Assembly: GCA_016297675.1 (NCBI GenBank)
Contig: JAEDGE010000033.1
Location: forward strand, 1 to 16,308
From: Oscillospiraceae bacterium
GTDB taxonomy: Bacteria > Bacillota > Clostridia > Oscillospirales > Ruminococcaceae
DNA: 16,308 nucleotides
Direction of reading: 5' to 3'
A model generated the notes under the pieces. The model ran no database searches. It was not told the DNA's origin and was given only the letters and a program-made list of their open reading frames with translations. Shown here one piece after another: positions 1-5,067 of this stretch. The translations under genes and the position numbers were made by a program. Every line of letters starts with the position of its first letter. Positions within the stretch are counted from its first letter, which is position 1.

Positions 1-25
1 GGTTCAAATCCCTCTTTCTGCGCCA
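1..25 (+). tRNA. 3' end of a tRNA gene (partial)
   Basis: The window opens inside the T arm of a tRNA. GTTCAAATC gives the T loop, the following CCTC closes a 5-bp T stem whose 5' half is mostly off-window, and TTTCTGC is the 3' acceptor strand. It ends with discriminator G73 and an encoded CCA at 23-25. The 5' acceptor strand should therefore read GCAGAAA just outside the window. The anticodon lies upstream, so the isotype cannot be read. The hairpin at 40-89 would terminate it. Confidence 0.85.
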
Positions 26-39
26 AATTTATTTTTGAA

Positions 40-89
40 CATGCAGCATAATTTCGGTGTTCTTCCGAATATTATGCTGCATGCTTTTT
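40..89 (+). terminator. Rho-independent terminator after the tRNA
   Basis: A 13-bp perfect stem (CATGCAGCATAAT at 40-52 with its complement at 71-83) is extended inward by TTCGG/CCGAA (53-57 with 65-69). It is followed by CTTTTT at 84-89. It sits 14 nt after the tRNA CCA end. Confidence 0.85.
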
Positions 90-209
90 ATCGCCAATAA
101 AAAGAACAAATTCCTTGCCTGCTCTTCTTTCAAAAAACAATCTCGAACGCGATAAATGGTCAAAATAAAATAGGAATGATTATCAAATGAAATTTATTTT
201 CGTTTTCTC

Positions 210-238
210 TTGCAGAAACTCCAAAACTGTATTATAAT
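210..238 (+). promoter_or_regulatory. Housekeeping-type promoter for the 285-560 gene
   Basis: TTGCAG (210-215) and a perfect TATAAT (233-238) are separated by 17 nt. This predicts a transcript start near 245 and a 5' UTR of about 40 nt carrying GGAGG at 272-276. The stretch from 90 to 209 is AT-rich and holds nothing else I can identify. Confidence 0.7.
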
Positions 239-284
239 AATAGTAGCAAACACTATGCAAAATTCAGAAACGGAGGATTGAAAA

Positions 285-560
285 ATGGTATACGAAAATA
301 TACAGGTTCAAGTGACAGGTGGTACCATTCCAGAGGAAGAAATCAAAGCCTATGTTACACACAGCAAGAAAACCTATCCCAATCGGAAAATTGAGCAGCT
401 TGATATTCATGTAGATGGTGACTTTGTAGACTTACGCTGTCAATTTGCACCGGAAAACTTTGAACGCATTCGCCGCATTACTGGTTATCTGGTGGGAACA
501 TTAGACCGGTTCAATGATGCAAAACGTGCCGAAGTTACAGACCGTGTAAAGCATATGTAA
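285..560 (+). CDS. Small NrdD C-terminal-tail-like protein
   Basis: A 91-residue protein with ATG 8 nt after a GGAGG ribosome binding site and its own consensus promoter. The C-terminal third (RITGYLVGTLDRFNDAKRAE, residues 64-83) resembles the end of class III anaerobic ribonucleoside-triphosphate reductase (NrdD), where a similar 'R-x-x-GYL...-N-x-x-KRAE' tail follows the zinc site. The N-terminal two thirds look like a small alpha/beta domain. The protein has one cysteine (C52), so it cannot form the four-Cys zinc site, and it lacks the rest of the reductase. It therefore cannot reduce nucleotides itself. Similar short proteins are often labelled anaerobic ribonucleoside-triphosphate reductase in clostridial genomes, but that name overstates what the sequence supports. 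It is monocistronic, with a terminator directly downstream. The family call comes from motif memory, not from a search. Confidence 0.65.
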   Translation: MVYENIQVQVTGGTIPEEEIKAYVTHSKKTYPNRKIEQLDIHVDGDFVDLRCQFAPENFERIRRITGYLVGTLDRFNDAKRAEVTDRVKHM

Positions 561-579
561 TCAAAAATCATCTTACACC

Positions 580-634
580 AAAACAGCACCCCGTTCGATC
601 TTGTACCATCGAACGGGGCTTTTTCTGCTGTTTT
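580..634 (+). terminator. Terminator with nested stems
   Basis: An 11-bp stem, CCCCGTTCGAT (589-599) with ATCGAACGGGG (608-618), is followed by CTTTTT (619-624). A second complementary pair, AAAACAGCA (580-588) and TGCTGTTTT (626-634), encloses it. On the opposite strand the outer arm also ends in TTTT, so weak bidirectional action is possible. The remaining bases to 748 hold no gene or clear signal. Confidence 0.85.
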
Positions 635-748
635 GCAATTCCTTCTCTTTTCGCCGCTTTGTCAGAACTCAGCTTGTTCGCTGAACGCTGCTGCTATGCA
701 GAAAAAAGAAGATAATTGCTGTACAAGAAAAAATCAGAATGGCTGTGG

Positions 749-928
749 TTACTGCATCTTATAGGCATCGATCATCTTCTTGACCATCATACCGCCGATA
801 GAACCAGCCTGTCTTGCAGTCAAGTCACCATTGTAACCCTGCTTCAGGTTGACGCCAACCTCGTTGGCAGATTCCATCTTAAACCGTTCCATGGCTTCTT
901 TGCCCTTCTGCGTAAATTCGCCCTTCAT
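749..928 (-). CDS. Alpha/beta-type small acid-soluble spore protein (SASP)
   Basis: A 59-residue DNA-binding spore protein. Alpha/beta SASPs coat forespore DNA, force it toward an A-like form and protect it from UV and heat; they are degraded by the Gpr protease at germination. The family signatures are visible: a first helix with 'ERFKMESANEVGV' and a second block with 'GDLTARQAGSIGGMMVKKMI', the latter containing the conserved GSIGG-MVKKMI DNA-contact region. The ATG at 928 is preferred because AAAGGTG (938-944) lies about 10 nt upstream. An in-frame GTG at 940 overlaps that ribosome binding site and is a less likely start. It lies downstream of clpC on the same strand, separated by about 170 nt. 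TATACTA on the minus strand (1016-1022) resembles a sigma-G -10 element, but no convincing -35 was found. Confidence 0.88.
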   Translation of the reverse strand: MKGEFTQKGKEAMERFKMESANEVGVNLKQGYNGDLTARQAGSIGGMMVKKMIDAYKMQ

Positions 929-1101
929 ATTCAAAAACACCTTTCTTATTCAAATTCACCTGTAGTTCTTACCGAAGCAAGAATTGTTTTTCTGTCGGCG
1001 TTTCCGCCGCAATAGTAGTATAACGCAAAGTGCCGCATCTATCACAGGTAGTTTTTTCGCATTTTTTTGCAATCGAATGGAAAAATAATCTCTCTGATTC
1101 C

Positions 1102-3357
1102 TCAACCGGAATGCACAGCGGTATTCTCCTTGGTGAATAAAAAAACATTTTCTTTTGCGGATAATAAAACCTGATCGCCGGCTGTAATCGTCTGCTGCAA
1201 CAACCGCTGTGCAAGCGGCGTTTCTACCTGCTCTGTCAAATATCGTCGCATCGGACGTGCACCATAGCGTCCGGTATCTGGTGCAGATGCAAGCTGTTTG
1301 ACCGCTGCCTCTGTAAAATGCAACTGGATGTGCAGCTGCTCCATTCGCTTCTGCAAATTTTGCAATTGTTTTTCTGCAATCTGACAAAGCTGTTCTTGTG
1401 TCAATCGCTGAAATGGAATAATTGCATCCAGCCGACCTAAAAACTCCGGTGAAAAATATCGCTGCAAAGCAGTTTCACTCACGACATGTTCTGTTTGCAG
1501 AAAGCCTGCTGGCGGTTTGCACTCTCCTCCTCCAAGGTTGGAAGTTAAAATTAACAATGCATTGGTGAAATCGGTCTTTCTGCCGTTTGCATCGGTCAAG
1601 ACTCCGTCCTCCATAATTTGCAGCAGAATATTGCAGATATCCGGATGGGCTTTTTCAATTTCATCAAAGAGAATCACACAATATGGTCGCTTCCGCACTC
1701 GTTCACAAAGTGTGCCGCCCTCATCATATCCCACATATCCGGGCGGTGCACCAATCAGCTTGGAAACCGTATGCTTTTCCATATACTCGGACATATCAAA
1801 CCGAATCAAGCTGTTTTTGTCGTCAAAAAGATGCAATGCCGCTGCTTTTGCCAATGCCGTTTTTCCGACACCAGTCGGCCCCGTAAATAAAAAACAACCG
1901 ATTGGACGATTCTCCTCTCGCAAACCGGTTCTGGCACGAATCAGTGCCGCTGACAGCTGTTGAATCGCCTCTGTGTGCCCAATGATCTGCTGGCTGAGCT
2001 CCTGCTCCAATGTCATCAAACGCTGCTGCTGTGCTGTGGTGATCTTCTTCACGGGAATGCCAATTCGCATGGAAACCACTTCTGCCAAATCCGTTTCCTC
2101 TACCACTGGCGTCTGTACATGATTGTGCTCACAGCGAATCCGAGCACGGGAACATGCTTCATCCAGTAGATCAATGGCTTTATCCGGTAAATAGCGGTCA
2201 TGTAAATAGCGGACAGAGCAGGCAATTGCCTGCTTCAAAATGGCATCCGGAATCTCAACATGATGAAAGCTGGAATACGTCTCCCGCAAGCCGCAGAGAA
2301 TGGAAAAGCAGGCATCGGTATCCGGCTCTAATACTTGGATGGGCTGAAACCGGCGTTCCAGTGCACTGTCTTTTTCAATGTATTTCCGAAATTCTTCCGT
2401 TGTTGTCGCACCAATCAACTTAATTTCTCCACGTGCCAATTGTGGTTTCAACATATTGGCAGCATCAATCGCTCCCTCCGCTGCACCAGCTCCCACGATG
2501 GTATGCAGCTCGTCAATGAACAAAATAATATTGCCATTCTGCATCGCCTCTTGCAGACAGTTCCGAAATCGTTCTTCAAAATCGCCCCGATACTTTGCAC
2601 CTGAAAGCAAAGCCGGCAAATCCAACGAAAAAATATGCTGCTGAAACAGAGCTTCCGGCACTTCTCCCCTCAAGATTTTCTGTGCAACCCCCTCGACAAT
2701 CGCTGTTTTTCCAACGCCGGCATCTCCCACCAGACAGGGATTATTTTTTGTCCGGCGGGCAAGAATCTGAATCATTTGCTGTAATTCCTGTTCTCGTCCA
2801 ATGACGGGATCATAGCGGTGCAGCAAAGCCGGATCTGTCATCCATTTTCCATACTGAAACAAATTCGGCAGTGTTTTTTTTGAAATACGTTCTGTTCGCT
2901 GATAATCCATGCGAATATGGCAATTGGTTTCCTCCCGACAGGCGTTTCCCAATTGATTGAGACTGATACCCAGTTTTTTCAAAATCGCAACTGCCGTACA
3001 GCAAGGTGTGTGGAGCATTGCACGCAATAGATGTTCCGTGCCGGCAAGACTGCGGTTTTCTTCCTTTGCAAATGTTTTCGCTTGCTGCATAATTTCACAG
3101 AGTGCCGGCGTGAGACAATCCTCCTGCACCTGTGCGGGAATGCCTCTTCCCACCAGCTCCACCAACGCATTCCGTACCCGTTGCGTGGTAATTCGCTGTG
3201 CAGACAGCATGGCTGCCGCTGCATTACTCCCTTCTTCCAGCAAGCCGAGCAGCAAGTGTTCGCTGCCGATGTAGGTATGTCCCAATTCCTCTGCTGCACA
3301 GATTGCTTCTTTCAAAGCAAGAATGGCTTTTCCTGTAAACCCGTCTGTATATCGCAT
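1102..3357 (-). CDS. clpC: ClpC-like AAA+ unfoldase without the middle domain
   Basis: A Hsp100/Clp ATPase of 751 residues that unfolds substrates and probably threads them into ClpP. Order (numbered from ATG 3357): double Clp_N repeat, about 1-145; AAA-1 with Walker A GDAGVGKT (211-218), pore loop YRG (256-258), Walker B LFIDE (279-283) and arginine finger region ALERRF; AAA-2 with GPTGVGKT (493-500), ILFDE (562-566) and sensor-2 GARPMRR (699-705). An AGF tripeptide (617-619) sits where ClpC/ClpX carry the ClpP-docking (I/L/V)GF loop. Only about 25 residues separate DEA (399-401) from VVSMRIGIPV, so the coiled-coil M-domain of Bacillus ClpC (810 aa) is absent. ATG 3357 fits the AAAGGA site; the upstream in-frame TTG at 3363 is too close to it. 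No ctsR, mcsA or mcsB is adjacent. A ClpA- or ClpE-like naming is possible. Confidence 0.88.
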   Translation of the reverse strand: MRYTDGFTGKAILALKEAICAAEELGHTYIGSEHLLLGLLEEGSNAAAAMLSAQRITTQRVRNALVELVGRGIPAQVQEDCLTPALCEIMQQAKTFAKEENRSLAGTEHLLRAMLHTPCCTAVAILKKLGISLNQLGNACREETNCHIRMDYQRTERISKKTLPNLFQYGKWMTDPALLHRYDPVIGREQELQQMIQILARRTKNNPCLVGDAGVGKTAIVEGVAQKILRGEVPEALFQQHIFSLDLPALLSGAKYRGDFEERFRNCLQEAMQNGNIILFIDELHTIVGAGAAEGAIDAANMLKPQLARGEIKLIGATTTEEFRKYIEKDSALERRFQPIQVLEPDTDACFSILCGLRETYSSFHHVEIPDAILKQAIACSVRYLHDRYLPDKAIDLLDEACSRARIRCEHNHVQTPVVEETDLAEVVSMRIGIPVKKITTAQQQRLMTLEQELSQQIIGHTEAIQQLSAALIRARTGLREENRPIGCFLFTGPTGVGKTALAKAAALHLFDDKNSLIRFDMSEYMEKHTVSKLIGAPPGYVGYDEGGTLCERVRKRPYCVILFDEIEKAHPDICNILLQIMEDGVLTDANGRKTDFTNALLILTSNLGGGECKPPAGFLQTEHVVSETALQRYFSPEFLGRLDAIIPFQRLTQEQLCQIAEKQLQNLQKRMEQLHIQLHFTEAAVKQLASAPDTGRYGARPMRRYLTEQVETPLAQRLLQQTITAGDQVLLSAKENVFLFTKENTAVHSG

Positions 3358-3438
3358 ACACAAAATTCCTTTCTTGTCTCATATGATTTTAGTATGCCAT
3401 AAAACGTTTGCATTATCTGTCGAAGCAGGAACCCTTTT

Positions 3439-3466
3439 TTGACTTTTGCATATGATGTACTATGAA
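3439..3466 (+). promoter_or_regulatory. Possible promoter of the Cys-rich small protein
   Basis: TTGACT (3439-3444) and TATGAA (3461-3466) are 16 nt apart. The -35 is good and the -10 is weak. An alternative -10, TATGAT (3451-3456), has no matching -35. The element lies in the divergent region shared with clpC. Confidence 0.3.
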
Positions 3467-3490
3467 ACAGACAAAAAACCGCCTGTTTCA
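3463..3490. repeat. Perfect 8-bp inverted repeat in the clpC / Cys-rich divergent region
   Basis: TGAAACAG (3463-3470) and CTGTTTCA (3483-3490) are exact reverse complements separated by 12 nt. The pair lies at the presumed start of the plus-strand transcript, about 30 nt before its start codon. It could be an operator or a 5'-UTR hairpin. There is no T-run after it, so it is not a terminator. Confidence 0.5.
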
Positions 3491-3519
3491 AATTAAATCT
3501 ACAAAAGGAGTTATGAGTT

Positions 3520-3654
3520 ATGTGCGGATGCGAAGGAAATAACAATTGCTGGTGGATCATTCTGATTGTACTGTTCTTTGTTTGCTGCTGCGGTGGCTGC
3601 GGCGGTAACTGTGGCTGCAATAACATGAATACCGGCTGTGGCTGTGGCTGCTAA
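3520..3654 (+). CDS. 44-residue cysteine-rich membrane microprotein
   Basis: ATG at 3520 follows AGGAG (3506-3510) with 9-nt spacing; the frame closes at TAA 3652-3654. The 44-residue product begins MCGCEGNNN, has a hydrophobic segment WWIILIVLFFV (11-21) long enough to be a short membrane helix, and ends in a Gly/Cys/Asn tail finishing TGCGCGC. Twelve of 44 residues are cysteine: positions 2, 4, 10, 22-24, 27, 31, 33, 40, 42 and 44. Firmicute genomes carry small Cys/Gly-rich proteins of this look, sometimes labelled 'chorion class high-cysteine' proteins, and short hydrophobic Gly-rich spore proteins such as YjcZ are a looser parallel. No function is established. The Cys-x-Cys spacing suggests metal binding or disulfide cross-linking, which is inference. 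It is small enough for gene callers to miss. Confidence 0.7.
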   Translation: MCGCEGNNNCWWIILIVLFFVCCCGGCGGNCGCNNMNTGCGCGC

Positions 3655-3685
3655 GTTTCCCTAACCAGAAACGCCAGACAAAAAG

Positions 3686-3707
3686 CCCCCTGTCAATTGA
3701 CAGGGGG
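3686..3707 (-). terminator. Perfect GC-rich palindrome, U-tract only on the minus strand
   Basis: A perfect 22-nt palindrome, with arm CCCCCTGTCA (3686-3695) and centre AT. Read on the minus strand it is followed directly by CTTTTTG, as in a rho-independent terminator. On the plus strand the following bases are TACATAACTG. No minus-strand gene ends here, so it may stop antisense transcription, or act as a 3' stability hairpin for the Cys-rich mRNA on the plus strand. Confidence 0.55.
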
Positions 3708-3732
3708 TACATAACTGCATTGCATTTGAGGA

Positions 3733-3761
3733 TTGACTTTTTTAGGCAGATATGCTATCAT
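3733..3761 (+). promoter_or_regulatory. Promoter of the DUF4177 gene
   Basis: TTGACT (3733-3738) and TATCAT (3756-3761) with an exact 17-nt spacer. The predicted start near 3768 lies downstream of an in-frame ATG at 3720, which rules out that ATG as the translation start and supports TTG 3807. Confidence 0.7.
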
Positions 3762-3806
3762 AACATTACCGAATCATCGGAATTGATACAGAAAGGAGCA
3801 CCTACA

Positions 3807-3995
3807 TTGAACGTGAAATTTGAACATCTTGTTCTGGAAAACAAGAAAGCAACCACAGCGGAACTGTCCGGTCATCAGGCAATCATCCAGAAATATGCTG
3901 AGGACGGCTATCACTATGCCGGTTTTGTGCCAACCCTGTTTGGACCAAGCGGCAAAATGATTGAATTGGACTTGGTGTTTGAAAAGGAAGCATAA
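3807..3995 (+). CDS. DUF4177-like small protein
   Basis: A 62-residue cytoplasmic protein beginning MNVKFEHL from a TTG codon. The start is set by AAAGGAG (3792-3798), 8 nt upstream; a GTG at 3813 is also in frame but 14 nt from the site. The layout matches the DUF4177 pattern: an N-terminal strand (VKFEHLVL), a helix ending in a glycine before an aromatic (YAEDGYHYAGFVPT), then a glycine turn and a terminal strand (MIELDLVFEK). The family has no established biochemical role, though its small alpha/beta fold is common in Firmicutes. It is monocistronic, with its own promoter and a shared terminator at 4033-4079. Confidence 0.7.
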   Translation: MNVKFEHLVLENKKATTAELSGHQAIIQKYAEDGYHYAGFVPTLFGPSGKMIELDLVFEKEA

Positions 3996-4032
3996 TCATC
4001 CAACACCGATCCTCATTTCCTTGCGAACATCC

Positions 4033-4079
4033 AACAATAAGACGGCAGCATAGAACAATCATGCAGCCGTCTTATTGTT
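4033..4079. terminator. Bidirectional terminator between convergent genes
   Basis: A 14-bp perfect stem (AACAATAAGACGGC at 4033-4046 with its complement at 4066-4079) continues after one mismatch into GCAT/ATGC around a 9-nt loop. T-rich arms on both strands fit its place between the convergent genes ending at 3995 and 4096. Confidence 0.85.
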
Positions 4080-4095
4080 TAGATAAAATAACAAT

Positions 4096-4449
4096 CTAAT
4101 CCAAATCAAAAAATTTTCCTTTATAAAAATTCTCATTTCCGAGTTTCTTTGCAGTCAGACGGAACATGACACAGCCATCTGGACAGACGAGGTTCTTACT
4201 ATATTTGCTATCGCCGCCAATGTTCTCTAAATCTCCGCCGCTTCTAACTGCCTCCATAATTGGAAACAACATCATCATAACTTTAGAACAAATACCCTGT
4301 CCAGCTGCATTGACCGGACAACCATAGGTACAGGTATACTGATCTCCGATTTCTTCTCCATTGCGACAATATCGCTCTGTATGGTCACTGTGAAGAAAGC
4401 CTGTCACCGTAATCGTAAACGCATATTCTTCATCATACCATTTTTTCAT
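4096..4449 (-). CDS. TIGR04076-family protein
   Basis: A 117-residue protein with six cysteines (28, 40, 44, 54, 89, 93). The closing pattern VCPDGCVMFRL (88-98), the glycine pair GG (71-72) after a helical segment LFPIMEAVRSGG, and the upstream CPV/C spacing match the TIGR04076 family of small Cys-containing proteins, typically about 90-120 residues. The function is unknown; the conserved Cys residues suggest metal binding, which is inference. ATG 4449 follows a strong GGAGGG (4455-4460). It lies downstream of the trmB/GH59-like operon on the same strand but is separated from it by a terminator, so it is probably expressed from its own promoter overlapping that hairpin. Confidence 0.7.
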   Translation of the reverse strand: MKKWYDEEYAFTITVTGFLHSDHTERYCRNGEEIGDQYTCTYGCPVNAAGQGICSKVMMMLFPIMEAVRSGGDLENIGGDSKYSKNLVCPDGCVMFRLTAKKLGNENFYKGKFFDLD

Positions 4450-4464
4450 CGTATCCCTCCTATT

Positions 4465-4505
4465 AAAAAATATATGCTCCCTGTCAAAGATTGGACAAGG
4501 AGCAT
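4465..4505 (-). terminator. Terminator of the trmB / GH59-like operon
   Basis: ATGCTCC (4474-4480) pairs with GGAGCAT (4499-4505), extended by TGTC/GACA after one mismatch. On the minus strand a run of six T follows within a few bases (4465-4470). TTTTT also follows on the plus strand. It lies 20 nt after the stop codon at 4525. Confidence 0.8.
4469..4498 (-). promoter_or_regulatory. Candidate promoter embedded in a terminator hairpin
   Basis: On the minus strand TTGTCC (4493-4498) and TATATT (4469-4474) are separated by 18 nt. They would start a transcript near 4462, just before the GGAGGG site of the TIGR04076-family gene. Both elements lie within or next to the terminator stem at 4474-4505. 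Confidence 0.35.
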
Positions 4506-4524
4506 TTTTATGATCCTATCATTT

Positions 4525-5028
4525 TCACTCTGCAAAATGCAGCTGTTCCAGAAAGGCAACGCCATAGGGAAACAGATCTGTTTCTGTCTGAGCAGAAAAA
4601 CTGATACAATAAATACGGTGCTCCACCATAAACAATACGGTACAGCTTGACATCTCCGTTTCATTGACTGTGACGGTATACCGAAATCCATACGCAGGTG
4701 TTTTCTCATCCAGTGTGCCGGTATATTCTGCCTGTTCTGTCAACGCATAGGCATGTAACTCCTGCTTCATGCCGTCTGCAAAAGCATACAGGACATCTAA
4801 TGTATCCATATCTGTATAATCGGTTGATTCCGGTACGACACACTGCACACTGACAGAGCTGGTTCCGTCCGGCAGCAGACAATACAGCAAACTGTCCGAC
4901 TGTGGCTGCTGTTCCCATTCTACCGGAACAGCAAACCGAATGGATGCAAGAGTTTGCTGCCGAGATGCCGGCAGGCTGCTTTGTGCTGTATGAAACAGTG
5001 TTTCCCAATGTTCTCTTTCCAGTTTCAT
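4525..5028 (-). CDS. PsbP/Mog1-like small protein, function unknown
   Basis: A 167-residue soluble protein. ATG 5028 is chosen because GAAAGGA ends 5 nt upstream; an in-frame TTG at 5055 lies before that site and is rejected. There is no signal peptide or membrane segment. The order of elements resembles Mog1/PsbP/DcrB-fold proteins: a strand with FAVPVEWEQ, a stretch with VSVQCVVPES, a helix (DVLYAFADGMKQEL), paired strands (GFRYTVTVNETEMSSCTVLFMVEHRIYCI is a continuous strand-rich region, about 113-143) and a closing helix (YGVAFLEQLHF). This fold call is by eye and needs a profile search. It begins 39 nt after the GH59-like gene and shares its terminator, so the two are probably co-expressed and may act together in the cytoplasm. 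Confidence 0.6.
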   Translation of the reverse strand: MKLEREHWETLFHTAQSSLPASRQQTLASIRFAVPVEWEQQPQSDSLLYCLLPDGTSSVSVQCVVPESTDYTDMDTLDVLYAFADGMKQELHAYALTEQAEYTGTLDEKTPAYGFRYTVTVNETEMSSCTVLFMVEHRIYCISFSAQTETDLFPYGVAFLEQLHFAE

Positions 5029-5067
5029 AATATTCCTTTCTTGTTCGCTATCCAAATTTCACCATCA

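Noticed and set aside
165..195. Fur-like half site (TGATTATCA) upstream of the 285-560 gene
   Set aside because: Only half of the 7-1-7 pattern is present and the region is AT-rich. An NrdR-like ACACTAT near 250 is likewise only half a box.
996..1009. CGGCG-TTTC-CGCCG hairpin upstream of the SASP gene
   Set aside because: A stable small stem with a GAAA loop on the minus strand, but neither strand has a following T-run, so it is not called a terminator.
956..1387. 143-codon minus-strand frame at the clpC 3' end
   Set aside because: It overlaps the clpC C-terminal domain in another frame and has no ribosome binding site.
3424..3449. CtsR-like half site (AGTCAAA on the minus strand) upstream of clpC
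   Set aside because: Only one heptad fits; the second half (GGGTTCC) does not match the CtsR direct repeat, so heat-shock control by CtsR is not supported.
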